A DNA stretch of 64,000 nt, taken from NCBI GenBank assembly GCA_020544565.1, contig CP078014.1:2916016-2980015 (forward strand), written 5' to 3'. The position numbers were made by a program, and so were the translations under genes. Position 1 is the stretch's first letter; each line of letters begins with the position of its first letter. The stretch comes from Bradyrhizobiaceae bacterium. Lineage in GTDB: Bacteria > Pseudomonadota > Alphaproteobacteria > Rhizobiales > Xanthobacteraceae. Shown here in pieces: positions 1-8,010 of this stretch. The notes beneath the pieces are model-generated. The model saw only the letters and a program-made list of their open reading frames with translations, did no database searches and was not told where the DNA came from.

Positions 1-849
1 CTCGTCCTCGCCGCCGGCCAGCCGGTCCGGGCGCAGGACGCCAACCCGGTGATCGCCAAGGTCAACGGCACGGAAATCCGCCAGAGCGACCTCGCCGTGG
101 CCGAGGAGGAGCTCGGGCCGAGCCTGCAGCAGATGGACCCGGCGACCCGGCGCGAGAACCTGATCTCGTTCCTGATCGACATGAACATCGTCGCCAAGGC
201 CGCCGAGGACAAGAAGGTCGGTGACAGCCCGGAATTCAAGCAGCGGCTCGCCTTCGCCCGCAACCGGCTTCTGATGGACACCCTGCTCGCCAACGAGGGC
301 AAGGCCGCCATCACCGACGAGGCCATGAAGAAGGTCTATGAGGACGCCATCAAGCAGGTGTCCGGCGAGCAGGAAGTCCACGCCCGCCACATCCTGGTGC
401 CGACCGAGGAGGAAGCCAAGGCGATCAAGGCCGAACTCGACAAGGGCGCCGATTTCGCCAAGCTCGCCAAGGAGAAGTCGAAGGACCCCGGCGCGGCCGA
501 CGGCGGCGACCTCGGCTTCTTCACCAAGGAGCAGATGGTGCCGGAATTCTCCGCCGCCGCCTTCGCGCTCGCACCGGGCAAGATCTCCGATCCGGTGAAG
601 TCGCAATTCGGCTGGCACGTCATCAAGGTTGAGGAAAAGCGCGACCGCAAGCCGCCGACCTTCGAGCAGGTCAAGGCCCAGATCGAAACCTTCGTCACCC
701 GCAAGGCGCAGGCCGACTACGTGACCAAGCTGCGCGCCGCCGCCAAGGTCGAGCGCATGGACAAGCCGGCGGAGCCGGCCAAGTCCGACGCGAAGTCCGA
801 TGCCAAGCCGGACGCGAAGGCCGCGCCGGCCGCACCCGCGAAGAAGTAA
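1..849 (+). CDS. Periplasmic peptidyl-prolyl cis-trans isomerase, parvulin type (5' end outside window)
   Basis: Parvulin-type proline isomerase/chaperone that helps exported proteins fold in the periplasm. The reading frame is open from base 1, so the true start lies upstream. The first visible residues (LVLAAGQPVRA, then QDANP) look like the end of a Sec signal peptide with an A-x-A-like cleavage site. An N-terminal SurA/PrsA-like helical region is followed by a PpiC domain that begins at HARHILV and contains the GGDLGFF and FGWHVIKVE signatures. The C-terminal tail is a low-complexity Lys/Ala/Asp/Pro repeat (KSDAKSDAKPDAK), a common feature of alphaproteobacterial homologues. It lies upstream of argJ on the same strand, separated by a palindromic repeat. 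Function is confident; the exact SurA/PpiC/PrsA subfamily is not. Confidence 0.9.
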   Translation, partial: LVLAAGQPVRAQDANPVIAKVNGTEIRQSDLAVAEEELGPSLQQMDPATRRENLISFLIDMNIVAKAAEDKKVGDSPEFKQRLAFARNRLLMDTLLANEGKAAITDEAMKKVYEDAIKQVSGEQEVHARHILVPTEEEAKAIKAELDKGADFAKLAKEKSKDPGAADGGDLGFFTKEQMVPEFSAAAFALAPGKISDPVKSQFGWHVIKVEEKRDRKPPTFEQVKAQIETFVTRKAQADYVTKLRAAAKVERMDKPAEPAKSDAKSDAKPDAKAAPAAPAKK

Positions 850-880
850 ATCGACTTCTCGTCACGAGTTCTCTAGTTTG

Positions 881-976
881 ACGTCATGCCCGGGCTTGTC
901 CCGGGCATCCACGTCTTGGGGCTTTCATCGACAAGGCAGTAAGACGTGGATGGCCGGAATAAATCCGGCCACGACG
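881..976. repeat. Palindromic intergenic repeat (CCGGGCTTGTCCCGG family), copy 1
   Basis: The segment between the isomerase gene and argJ opens with GTCATGCCCGGGCTTGTC and closes with CCGGCCACGACG. Inner arms ATCCACGTCTT and AAGACGTGGAT are exact inverse complements, so the whole element can fold into a long hairpin. A related copy lies at 8921-9037 and a diverged one at 38467-38532. I recognise the type from Bradyrhizobium-group genomes. It is not coding. Confidence 0.75.
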
Positions 977-1008
977 CCCGATAGTCCTCGATCCAAGGCC
1001 CTGATCCC

Positions 1009-2250
1009 ATGTCCACCGCCGTCTCTCCGCTCGCCCCCACCGACGTCCCCGACATGCCGCCGGTCGCGGGCGTGCGTCTGGCCACCGCCGCCGCCGGCAT
1101 CCGCTACAAGAACCGCACCGACGTGCTGCTGGCGCTGCTCGACAAGGGCACCACCGTCGCCGGCGTGTTCACCACATCGAAATGCCCGAGCGCCGCGGTG
1201 GACTGGTGCCGCGCCAAATTGAAGGGCGGCGAGGCCCGCGCCCTGGTGGTCAATTCCGGCAACGCCAACGCCTTCACCGGCAAGACCGGCAAACAGGCGA
1301 CCGCGCTGACCGCATCGATCGCGGCCAAGGCTACCGCCAGCGCGCCCGGCAAGATCTTTCTCGCCTCGACCGGCGTGATCGGCGAGCCGCTCGACGCCAC
1401 CAAATTCGACGGCGTGATGGACGATCTCGTGGCGCATGCCGGCCCCGGCGGGTGGATGGATGCGGCCAAAGCGATCATGACCACCGACACCTTCCCGAAA
1501 GTCGCCACCGCCACGGTGAAGCTCGGCAAGACGAAGGTCACCATCAACGGCATGGCCAAGGGCGCCGGCATGATCGCCCCCGACATGGCGACGATGCTGG
1601 CCTTCGTCTTCACCGACGCGCCGCTGTCGGCGGCGGTGCTGCAATCGCTGCTCAAGACCGGCGTCGCCAGCACCTTCAACGCGGTGACCATCGACGGCGA
1701 CACCTCGACCTCCGACACCCTGCTCGCCTTCGCCACCGGCGCGGCCGCCGCAAATGGCGCACCGAAAATCTCGCGCGCGTCCGATCCGCGCCTCAAGGCG
1801 TTCGCCAAGGCGTTCCAGAACGTGCTGGCCGACCTCGCCGAACAGGTGGCGCGCGACGGCGAAGGCGCGCGCAAGCTGGTGGAAGTGGTGGTGGACGGCG
1901 CCAAGACCAACGCGTCGGCGCGCCGGATCGCGATGTCGATCGCCAATTCGCCGCTGGTCAAGACCGCCATCGCCGGCGAGGACGCCAACTGGGGCCGCGT
2001 GGTGATGGCGGTGGGCAAGGCCGGCGAGCCCGCCGACCGCGACAGGCTGTCGATCGCCTTCAACGGCATCCGCGTCGCCACCCGTGGCGCGCGCGATCCG
2101 TCCTACGACGAGAAGGAAGTCTCGGCGCTGATGAAGCAGGACAAGATCCAGATCAAGGTCGGCATCGGCCTCGGCAAGGGCCGCGACCGCGTGCTGACCT
2201 GCGACCTCACCAAGGAGTACGTCGCCATCAACGGCGACTACAGGTCGTGA
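1009..2250 (+). CDS. argJ: Bifunctional ornithine acetyltransferase / N-acetylglutamate synthase
   Basis: Cytoplasmic arginine-biosynthesis enzyme that moves the acetyl group from N-acetylornithine to glutamate (and in many species can also use acetyl-CoA). The 413-residue length is normal for the family. The self-cleavage motif [13 protein letters not shown] is present; Thr195 of its MATML part is the expected N-terminal nucleophile of the beta chain after autoproteolysis. Other signatures are [10 protein letters not shown] near residue 81 and the C-terminal EDANWGRV segment. An ATG start at 1009 follows the palindromic repeat. The order isomerase-argJ-mutT is familiar in this bacterial group. 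Whether it is mono- or bifunctional cannot be told from sequence alone. Confidence 0.96.
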   Translation: MSTAVSPLAPTDVPDMPPVAGVRLATAAAGIRYKNRTDVLLALLDKGTTVAGVFTTSKCPSAAVDWCRAKLKGGEARALVVNSGNANAFTGKTGKQATALTASIAAKATASAPGKIFLASTGVIGEPLDATKFDGVMDDLVAHAGPGGWMDAAKAIMTTDTFPKVATATVKLGKTKVTINGMAKGAGMIAPDMATMLAFVFTDAPLSAAVLQSLLKTGVASTFNAVTIDGDTSTSDTLLAFATGAAAANGAPKISRASDPRLKAFAKAFQNVLADLAEQVARDGEGARKLVEVVVDGAKTNASARRIAMSIANSPLVKTAIAGEDANWGRVVMAVGKAGEPADRDRLSIAFNGIRVATRGARDPSYDEKEVSALMKQDKIQIKVGIGLGKGRDRVLTCDLTKEYVAINGDYRS

Positions 2251-2270
2251 TGGACAAGCATCATGTCTCA

Positions 2271-2376
2271 ACGTCATTCCGGGACGCGCCGCTTGGCGCA
2301 AACCCCGAATCTCTTGCCTCGATATGTCTCATGAGATACCGGATCGGCTCGCCTATGGCGAACCGTCCGGAATGAC
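2271..2376. repeat. Palindromic intergenic repeat (CGTCATTCCGG family)
   Basis: The gap between argJ and the Nudix gene begins with CGTCATTCCGGGACGCGCC and ends with CCGTCCGGAATGAC, so its ends are inverse complements (GTCATTCCGG / CCGGAATGAC). It also contains GGCGCAAACCCCGAATCT and GGCTCGCCTATGGCGAACC, the usual interior of this repeat type in Bradyrhizobium-group genomes. It fills almost the whole intergenic space up to the mutT start. Confidence 0.7.
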
Positions 2377-2388
2377 CCGGTGAACCTT

Positions 2389-2790
2389 ATGAAGCTCACG
2401 CTGGTCGTCGCCTGCGCACTGATCGACGCCGACAACCGCGTGCTGATCGCGCAGCGCCCGGAGGGCAAGCAGCTTGCCGGCCTGTGGGAATTTCCCGGCG
2501 GCAAGCTCGAGCCCGGCGAGCGGCCGGAGTCGGCGCTGATCCGCGAACTGCATGAGGAACTCGGCATCACGGTGGAGGAGCCGTGCCTCGCGCCGCTGAC
2601 CTTCGCCAGCCACGGCTACGAGACTTTCCACCTGCTGATGCCGCTCTACGTCTGCCGCAAATGGCAGGGCACGGTCGCCTCACGCGAGGGCCAGGCCCTC
2701 GCCTGGGTGCGCGCCAACAAGCTGCGCGACTATCCGATGCCGCCGGCGGATATTCCGCTGATCGCGCATCTGACGGATTTGCTGTTGTAG
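2389..2790 (+). CDS. mutT: Nudix hydrolase, MutT type (8-oxo-dGTP diphosphatase)
   Basis: Small (133-residue) Nudix hydrolase expected to sanitise the nucleotide pool by hydrolysing oxidised dGTP. The Nudix box GGKLEPGE...RELHEELGI spans about residues 37-60 with all canonical Gly, Glu and Arg positions. The preceding QRPEGKQLAGLWEFPGG stretch is typical of MutT proper rather than other Nudix enzymes. I chose the ATG at 2389; a GTG nine bases earlier (2380) is in frame but abuts the palindromic repeat. The gene follows argJ, an arrangement common in alphaproteobacteria. An IS30-family element begins 46 bases past the stop. Confidence 0.9.
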   Translation: MKLTLVVACALIDADNRVLIAQRPEGKQLAGLWEFPGGKLEPGERPESALIRELHEELGITVEEPCLAPLTFASHGYETFHLLMPLYVCRKWQGTVASREGQALAWVRANKLRDYPMPPADIPLIAHLTDLLL

Positions 2791-2791
2791 C

Positions 2792-3823
2792 TTACACTTG
2801 AGACCATACGCGATGTCGTCCCTGCGCAGGCGGGGAGGTGGATTCACATTCGAAGTGCAACATTTGGGCGAAGGCCTCGGCTGGCGTGCTGAAGTCGAGG
2901 CACTTGCGCGGAGTATTGTTATAGGCGGCGACGAGCTTGCGGAAGCGGGCGTTTGAGAGTGTGGCGAGGTCGGTCTTTCGGGGAATGAAGCGGCGCATCC
3001 GGCCGATCGCGTTCTCGATGCCGCCCTTCTGCCAGGGCGCGTAGGGATCGCAGAAGAAGGTCTCGATCTGAAGATCGTGCAGCGCCAGATGGCGGGCAAA
3101 CTCGGTGCCGTTGTCGAAGGTGACGGTCCGGCGGAGCGGTTGCGGGATCGCGCCGAACAGGTCGACCAGATGGCTGGCGACGCCGTTGGCCGCCTTGCTG
3201 GCGAGCCTGGTGGCCAGCAACAGGCGGGACTTGCGGTCATGCACGGTGAGGATGGCCTGGCCGTATTTGGCGAACATCATCAGGTCGGCTTCCCAATGAC
3301 CGCAGGTCTTGCGGTCATTGGCCTCGGGCGGCCGTTTTGCCACGGAAACACGGCCTTCAATGAAGCTCGCGGGGCTGCCGCCCCTCCTGCCGCGACAGCC
3401 GCGCCGGCTCTTGCCGCGCGGCAGGTAGCGCCGCCAGCGGTAGTCCCTGGTGCGGGCGAGCTGGGCGTAGATGAAGCGGTAGATGGTCTCATGGCAGATC
3501 ACCTTGCGGCCCTGGTCGCGCGCCAGACGGCCGGCGATCTGCTCGGGCGACCATCCGCTGGCGAGCCGCTCGAGCACGGCGGCCCGCAAGCGCTCATCGC
3601 GCTCCAGCCGCATGCCCTTCCAGCGTCGGGCACGGCTCTGCTGGTTGGCGTAACTGGAGCGGTATCCGACCTGCGCGCCACTATTGCGCTTCAGCTCCCG
3701 AGAAATCGTTGATGGCGAGCGATCCAGAGCTGCCGCGATTTGCCGGATCGAGCTGCCATTGGCCGAAAGACGGGAAATCTCGCAGCGATCGTCCAGGGAA
3801 AGCTGATCGTAACTCCGCCCCAT
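2792..3823 (-). CDS. IS30-family transposase
   Basis: Intact 343-residue transposase. An N-terminal helix-turn-helix (about residues 25-47, IRQIAAALDRSPSTISREL) is followed by the IS30 catalytic domain. The acidic triad is visible as D180 (HWEADLMMF), D237 (TFDNGTEF) and E270 (WQKGGIENAIGRMRRF), with the 33-residue D-to-E spacing typical of IS30. The start is the ATG at 3823. Oddly, the frame has no stop within the element: residues from about 330 onward (SPPAQGRHRVWSQV) and the TAA are encoded by the flanking palindromic repeat, so the C-terminus depends on the insertion site. Confidence 0.93.
   Translation of the reverse strand: MGRSYDQLSLDDRCEISRLSANGSSIRQIAAALDRSPSTISRELKRNSGAQVGYRSSYANQQSRARRWKGMRLERDERLRAAVLERLASGWSPEQIAGRLARDQGRKVICHETIYRFIYAQLARTRDYRWRRYLPRGKSRRGCRGRRGGSPASFIEGRVSVAKRPPEANDRKTCGHWEADLMMFAKYGQAILTVHDRKSRLLLATRLASKAANGVASHLVDLFGAIPQPLRRTVTFDNGTEFARHLALHDLQIETFFCDPYAPWQKGGIENAIGRMRRFIPRKTDLATLSNARFRKLVAAYNNTPRKCLDFSTPAEAFAQMLHFECESTSPPAQGRHRVWSQV
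2811..2836. repeat. Left remnant of a palindromic repeat split by the IS30 element
   Basis: The short segment GATGTCGTCCCTGCGCAGG followed by CGGGGA is the left arm of a repeat whose right arm lies beyond the insertion sequence (3954-3984, GGGTCCCCGCCTGCG then CGGGGACGACAT). The reverse complement of the right arm matches the left arm almost exactly. The insertion therefore landed inside one arm of this palindrome. Confidence 0.7.
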
Positions 3824-3870
3824 GGCAACACCTCCAAAAGAAAGTGTTGCACTTCGTTTGTGAACTCAGG
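2837..3870 (-). mobile_element. Complete IS30-family insertion sequence
   Basis: About 1.03 kb bounded by imperfect inverted ends: left GATTCACATTCGAAGTGCAAC and right, as reverse complement, GAGTTCACAAACGAAGTGCAAC. Between them is one transposase gene on the minus strand. Directly repeated flanking bases GGA (possibly GGGGA, 2832-2836 and 3869-3873) fit the short target duplication typical of IS30. The exact outer boundary is uncertain by two bases because the target itself is a G run. The ends are well preserved and the transposase is intact, so the element may still be mobile. Confidence 0.85.
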
Positions 3871-3990
3871 GGACCCATCATCACCGCACGTCATGGCGAT
3901 GACAGAAAAGTTTTGCTCCGGCATCACCTTTTGAATCGGAAACCTGGGGAGTATGGGTCCCCGCCTGCGCGGGGACGACATGGGGAGAAA
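3871..3990. repeat. Right part of the palindromic repeat interrupted by IS30
   Basis: Sequence from the right IS end to just before the next gene. It contains GTCATGGCGATGACAG and ends with TATGGGTCCCCGCCTGCG and CGGGGACGACATGGGG, which pairs with the left remnant at 2811-2836. No coding potential is seen here. Confidence 0.65.
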
Positions 3991-4001
3991 CTCCATATCC
4001 A

Positions 4002-4862
4002 TCACCCCTTCCGCTCGCCCGCCCGCTTCACCGCCTCCTCCAGCGACATCCGTGCCGAGCCCGGCTTGAGCGGCTTCTGCTGGCTGTCATGCGGGGCCCA
4101 GCCCGACAGCCACACGATATCGAAGGTGGCGCGGATGCGGCCGTCGGCATCGGCGAAGCGCTCCGCATAGACCTGCGCCATGCGCAGCATCGTGGCGCGG
4201 CGCGACGGCGCATGGCGGCGTTCGTTGAGGACGTTGGTCGCGCCCATGCGCCGCAGGTCGTGCATGAGCGCGAACGCATGGTCGTAGCGCACGACGATGC
4301 GGTCGACATCGGTCACCGGCAGAGCGAAGCCCGCGCGCTGCAACAGGCCGCCGAGATCGCGCAGATCGGCGAACGGCGCAACGCGCGGCGACAGCCCGCC
4401 CTCGACCTCCGCTTCCGCCGCCGCGAACGACTGGCGCAACTCGGTCAGGGTGTCGCCGCCGATCACCGCGGCGAGAAACAGGCCGTCCGGCTTCAGCGCG
4501 CGGCGGATCTGCGCCAGCGTTCCCGGCAGGTCATTGACGAAGTGCAGCGCCAGCGCCGACACCGCGAGATCGATACTGGCCGGCTCCACATCCAGCGCCT
4601 CGGTGTCAGACACCGGCAGCACCACCGCCCGCACGTGGCGCACGCCCGCCGCCAGCGCCGTGCGCACCTGATCGCCGGGGGTGCCGATATCGACGCCGTC
4701 GGCGAAATCGCGCAGCACCGCGCCCTGACGCTCCGCCAGGTCTTCGGCGATCCGGTCGAGCAGGAAGGTGGCGGGGCCGAGCCGCGCGGCGCGCGCCTGC
4801 CGCGCCCGCAGCAAGCTGCGGTCGAACAGGCGTGGCGCGGTGTCGGACGGAGGCGGCTTCAT
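4002..4862 (-). CDS. SAM-dependent methyltransferase-fold protein, NDUFAF5/BioC-like
   Basis: About 286 residues with a class I SAM-binding fold. The N-terminal signature LFDRSLLRARQARAA and the segments FLLDRIAEDLAERQ and ALHFVNDLPGTLAQIRRALKPDGLFLAA are typical of the alphaproteobacterial relatives of NDUFAF5, the mitochondrial complex I assembly factor that hydroxylates an arginine of a complex I subunit. BioC-like malonyl-ACP methyltransferase is the alternative annotation, but no bio genes are nearby. The glycine-rich motif is DIGTPGD rather than the usual GxGxG. I chose the ATG at 4862 because the product then begins just ahead of the conserved LFDR block. It is divergent from comF. Confidence 0.8.
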   Translation of the reverse strand: MKPPPSDTAPRLFDRSLLRARQARAARLGPATFLLDRIAEDLAERQGAVLRDFADGVDIGTPGDQVRTALAAGVRHVRAVVLPVSDTEALDVEPASIDLAVSALALHFVNDLPGTLAQIRRALKPDGLFLAAVIGGDTLTELRQSFAAAEAEVEGGLSPRVAPFADLRDLGGLLQRAGFALPVTDVDRIVVRYDHAFALMHDLRRMGATNVLNERRHAPSRRATMLRMAQVYAERFADADGRIRATFDIVWLSGWAPHDSQQKPLKPGSARMSLEEAVKRAGERKG

Positions 4863-4963
4863 GCCGCGTTGGTACTCTCTCGGGATATGATCTGGCAAAC
4901 CCCTCCGCGCCCCGCTTGAGTCCGCGCCACGCCGGAACTAGCCTTGTAAGCGTGCGAGGACCT

Positions 4964-5767
4964 ATGTCGGAGCGGGAACAGGCGGCATCGAATCCATGGG
5001 GAGCTCGGCTTTACGGCCGTGCATGGAGCACGCTCGCCGCCCTGCCGCGCCGCCTGCTCGACATCGCGCTGCCGCTGCAATGCGTGTCGTGCCGCGAGCC
5101 CGTCGCCGACGAGGGCCTGTGCGCGGCGTGCTGGGGCCGCTTGTCGTTCATCGCCCCGCCGTTCTGCCCGCGCCTCGGCATTCCCTTCGTCTACGATCCC
5201 GGCCCCGGCCTGCTGTCGATGCAGGCCATCGCCGACCCGCCGGCCTATAGGCGCGCCCGCGCCGCGGTGCGTTACGACGACGTCGCCAGGACCATGGTCC
5301 ATGGCCTGAAATACCACGACCGCACCGATCTTGCCCCGGCCATGGGCCGCTGGATGGCCCGCGCCGGCCGCGAATTGCTGGACGATGCCGACCTGCTTGT
5401 CCCGGTGCCGCTGCATTGGCGGCGGGCCTGGAGCCGCCGCTACAACCAGTCCGGCGCGCTGGCGCGGATCATCGGCCGCGCGGCGCACCTGCCGGTGGCC
5501 GGCGATGTGCTGCGGCGAATGCGGCCGACGCAGCCGCAGATCGGCCTGTCGCGGGCCGCGCGGGCCGGCAATGTGCAGGGCGCGTTCCAGGTGCCGCCCG
5601 GGCAAAAACCGTCGGTGCAGGGACGGCGCATCGTCCTCATCGACGATGTTCTGACCTCGGGCGCGACGGTCGATGCCTGCGCCCGTGCATTGCTGCGGGC
5701 CAGGGCTGCGTCGGTGGACGTGCTGGTGTTCGCGCGGGTTGTGGACACGTTCGGGGGGCCCATATAG
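4964..5767 (+). CDS. comF: ComF family protein / phosphoribosyltransferase-like
   Basis: 267-residue ComF-family protein, used in DNA uptake in competent bacteria and otherwise often of unknown role. A four-cysteine zinc-binding site (C40, C43, C53, C56; CVSC and CAAC) is followed by a type I phosphoribosyltransferase fold ending in the PRPP-binding loop VLIDDVLTSGAT (about residues 224-235). The PVPLHWRRAWSRRYNQS motif is diagnostic for ComF. The ATG at 4964 follows GCGAGGACCT; longer in-frame extensions would run into the divergent methyltransferase gene. It is the first gene of a run with grxC 31 bases downstream. Confidence 0.93.
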   Translation: MSEREQAASNPWGARLYGRAWSTLAALPRRLLDIALPLQCVSCREPVADEGLCAACWGRLSFIAPPFCPRLGIPFVYDPGPGLLSMQAIADPPAYRRARAAVRYDDVARTMVHGLKYHDRTDLAPAMGRWMARAGRELLDDADLLVPVPLHWRRAWSRRYNQSGALARIIGRAAHLPVAGDVLRRMRPTQPQIGLSRAARAGNVQGAFQVPPGQKPSVQGRRIVLIDDVLTSGATVDACARALLRARAASVDVLVFARVVDTFGGPI

Positions 5768-5798
5768 CTTGGGCACTTCACCGTCACCGAGGCTCGGC

Positions 5799-6074
5799 AT
5801 GCCCGCTCTGATCGAGATCTACACCCGGCCGGGATGCGGCTATTGCAGCGCTGCGAAATCGCTGCTGGCGCGCAAGAACGCCGCCTTCACCGAGTTCGAC
5901 GTCGCTGTTGCGCCGGAGCGGCGGGCCGAGATGCTGGCGCGCGCCAATGGCGGCACAACCTACCCGCAGATTTTCATCGACAAGATTCACGTCGGCGGCT
6001 GCGACGATCTCTATGCGCTGGAGCACGCCGGCCGGCTCGACCCCCTCCTCGCCGGACAGGACACCGTATCATGA
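5799..6074 (+). CDS. grxC: Glutaredoxin 3 (dithiol glutaredoxin)
   Basis: Small 91-residue glutaredoxin that reduces protein and mixed disulfides using glutathione in the cytoplasm. The active-site motif is C13-G-Y-C16. The cis-proline TYPQIFI and GGCDDL glutathione-binding motifs are present. The stop overlaps the start of the nitrilase gene (ATGA), so the two are probably translationally coupled. The spacing from comF is 31 bases, fitting one transcript. Identity is firm. Confidence 0.95.
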   Translation: MPALIEIYTRPGCGYCSAAKSLLARKNAAFTEFDVAVAPERRAEMLARANGGTTYPQIFIDKIHVGGCDDLYALEHAGRLDPLLAGQDTVS

Positions 6075-6958
6075 GCACCATCGCCACCGGATCGCCCTTC
6101 ACCGCTGCCATGGTGCAGATGCGCACCGGCCTTCTGCCCGAGACCAGCCTCGCCCAGGGCATCACCCTGATCCGCGAAGCCAAGACGAAGGGCGCGGACT
6201 ATGTGCTGACCCCCGAGGTCAGCAACATGATGCAGGAAAACCGCAAGGCGCTGTTCGCGCATCTGGCGAGCGAGGACGACGATCTGTCGCTGAAAGCCTA
6301 TCGTGACCTCGCCCGCGAATTGCAGATCTATCTGCATATCGGATCGCTGGCGCTCAAGGCGACGCCGGAACGCGCGGTGAACCGCTCGTTCCTGATCGCG
6401 CCGGACGGCGGCATTGTCGCGAGCTACGACAAGATCCATATGTTCGACATCGATCTCGAAGGCGGCGAGAGCTACCGCGAGTCGGCCAATTACCAGGCCG
6501 GCGAAACCGCGGTGATCACCGACCTGCCGTGGGGCCGCCTCGGCCTCACCATCTGCTACGACGTGCGCTTCCCGGCGCTCTACCGCGCGCTGGCAGAGGC
6601 CGGGGCGTCCTTCATTTCGGTGCCCGCCGCCTTCACCCGCCGGACCGGCGAGGCGCACTGGCACACCTTGCTGCGCGCCCGCGCCATCGAGAACGGCTGC
6701 TTCATCTTCGCCGCGGCGCAGGGCGGCACCCACGAGAACAAGCGCGAGACCTATGGCCATTCGCTGATCATCGACCCGTGGGGCGAGATTCTCGCCGAGG
6801 GCGGCGTCGAGCCAGGCGTGGTGCTGGCCAAGATCGATCCGGCCAAGGTGCAGACCGTCCGCCGCAACATTCCCTCGCTACAGCACGGCCGCCGCTTCAG
6901 CCTGGCCGACCCGAAGGCGGGACCGGAGCACCTGCATCTGGTGCGAGGTTCGGCATGA
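6071..6958 (+). CDS. Nitrilase-superfamily amidase, Nit1/deaminated-glutathione amidase type
   Basis: 295-residue carbon-nitrogen hydrolase with the expected Glu-Lys-Cys triad: E49 (LTPEVSN), K121 (SYDKIHMFD) and C162 ([10 protein letters not shown]). The HMFD and [17 protein letters not shown] motifs place it near Nit1, which hydrolyses deaminated glutathione, a toxic side product of transaminases. That role fits its translational coupling to a glutaredoxin gene: its ATG at 6071 overlaps the grxC stop. The 3' end again overlaps the next start (6955). The precise substrate is inferred from family and context. Confidence 0.9.
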   Translation: MSTIATGSPFTAAMVQMRTGLLPETSLAQGITLIREAKTKGADYVLTPEVSNMMQENRKALFAHLASEDDDLSLKAYRDLARELQIYLHIGSLALKATPERAVNRSFLIAPDGGIVASYDKIHMFDIDLEGGESYRESANYQAGETAVITDLPWGRLGLTICYDVRFPALYRALAEAGASFISVPAAFTRRTGEAHWHTLLRARAIENGCFIFAAAQGGTHENKRETYGHSLIIDPWGEILAEGGVEPGVVLAKIDPAKVQTVRRNIPSLQHGRRFSLADPKAGPEHLHLVRGSA

Positions 6959-7440
6959 TCCGTTACGCGCTGCGCTGCGCGCGCGGCCACGATTTCGAAA
7001 GCTGGTTCCAGAGCTCGGGCGCTTACGAAAGCCAGCGCAAGCGCGCCCTGGTCGCCTGCCCGGTGTGCGACTCCACGAAGGTGGAGAAGGCGATCATGGC
7101 GCCGCGCGTCGCCCGCAAGAACAAATCCCGGGCCGCGCCGGAACCGATTGCCGCGCCGGAGCCCGTGGCCGCACCGGCAGAAGAAGCTTCGCCGGCCTCA
7201 CTGGTCATGGCGCCGCAGGAACGCGAACTGGTCGCCAAGCTGCGCGAACTCCGCGACCACGTGCTGAAGAATGCCGACAATGTCGGCAGCAAGTTTCCCG
7301 ACGAGGCCCGCAAGATTCACTATGGCGACGCCGAGCACCGCGCCATCTATGGCGAGGCCACCATCGAGGAGGCCCGCGCCCTGATCGAGGAAGGCGTCGA
7401 GGTCGCGCCCTTGCCGGTGCTGCCCGACGACCGCAACTGA
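6955..7440 (+). CDS. DUF1178 family protein
   Basis: 161-residue protein of unknown function. The N-terminus [18 protein letters not shown] with a later CPVC pair looks like a small zinc ribbon, a hallmark of DUF1178. The middle is an Ala/Pro/Glu-rich linker and the C-terminus holds the conserved block NVGSKFPDEARKIHYGDAEHRAIYGEAT. Its ATG overlaps the nitrilase stop by four bases, so expression is probably coupled to grxC and the nitrilase. Co-location of the three is frequent in alphaproteobacteria, suggesting a shared thiol-related or housekeeping role, but no function is established. Confidence 0.92.
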   Translation: MIRYALRCARGHDFESWFQSSGAYESQRKRALVACPVCDSTKVEKAIMAPRVARKNKSRAAPEPIAAPEPVAAPAEEASPASLVMAPQERELVAKLRELRDHVLKNADNVGSKFPDEARKIHYGDAEHRAIYGEATIEEARALIEEGVEVAPLPVLPDDRN

Positions 7441-7456
7441 GCGCGGGGTACGCGCC

Positions 7457-7909
7457 ATGGGTCCGGAAGCGCTGTCGTCATCGTCCGGCTCATGGCTGAC
7501 ATGGGCGCTGCTGTCGGCCGCATTCGCGGCGCTGACCGCGATCTTCGCCAAGGTCGGTGTCGAGGCGATCAATCCGGATCTCGCGACCTTCATCCGCACC
7601 GCCGTGGTGCTGGCGAGCTTCGCGGTGCTGCTTTTCGCCACCGGGCAATTTCGTGCGCCCGGCGAGGTCTCGGCCAGAACGTGGATTTTCCTGGTGCTGT
7701 CGGGGCTCGCCACCGGCGCGTCGTGGCTGTGCTATTTCCGCGCGCTCAAGCTCGGGCCGGCGACGCTGGTGGCGCCGATCGACAAGCTCAGCGTAGTGCT
7801 GGTGGCGCTGTTCGCCTTCGTCTTCCTCGGCGAGCGCCCGTCCGCCGGCGGCTGGCTCGGCATCGCGCTGATCGCGGCCGGCGCCATCATTCTCGCGATC
7901 AAACGATAG
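7457..7909 (+). CDS. EamA-family transporter, single-repeat (half-size) form
   Basis: 150-residue inner-membrane protein with one EamA repeat (about four to five membrane helices) rather than the usual two, so it may work as a homodimer. The motifs GLATGASWLCYFRALKLGPATLVAPIDKLSVV and FLGERPSAGGWLGIALIAAGA are typical of this subgroup. It starts 16 bases after the DUF1178 stop and is probably the last gene of the comF run. Its TAG stop codon is also the first bases of a palindromic repeat (TAGAGC...). Substrate unknown. Confidence 0.85.
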   Translation: MGPEALSSSSGSWLTWALLSAAFAALTAIFAKVGVEAINPDLATFIRTAVVLASFAVLLFATGQFRAPGEVSARTWIFLVLSGLATGASWLCYFRALKLGPATLVAPIDKLSVVLVALFAFVFLGERPSAGGWLGIALIAAGAIILAIKR

Positions 7910-8010
7910 AGCATTTTCAAGCGAAGTGGAAACCGGTTCGCGTGAAGAAAATGCGACCAAACAAAACCTGGAGCCCCGCTTTGATTCCATCAAAGCGGGA
8001 AAGGCTCTAG
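7907..8010. repeat. Palindromic intergenic repeat (TAGAGC...GGCTCTAG family) between convergent genes
   Basis: The element begins TAGAGCATTTTC and ends AAGGCTCTAG, so its tips are inverse complements, and it contains ACCGGTTCGCGTGAAGAAAA. The interior hairpin CCCGCTTTGA-TTCCA-TCAAAGCGGG (7975-7999) has ten perfect pairs. I recognise this repeat type from Bradyrhizobium-group genomes. Here it fills the whole space between two convergent genes and may act as a transcription barrier for both, although no T tract follows. Confidence 0.75.

Noticed and set aside
925..2301. A 458-codon minus-strand frame over argJ
   Set aside because: It is a shadow of argJ; its product is low-complexity His/Arg/Gly/Val sequence without family features.
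2680..3240. A second minus-strand frame within the IS30 element, possibly an IS3-style two-frame transposase
   Set aside because: The main frame alone contains the complete IS30 DDE domain; the other frame lacks motifs and is a shadow.
4002..4862. Assignment of the methyltransferase as BioC of biotin synthesis
   Set aside because: No biotin genes are nearby, and the LFDRSLLRARQARAA N-terminus points to the NDUFAF5-like group.
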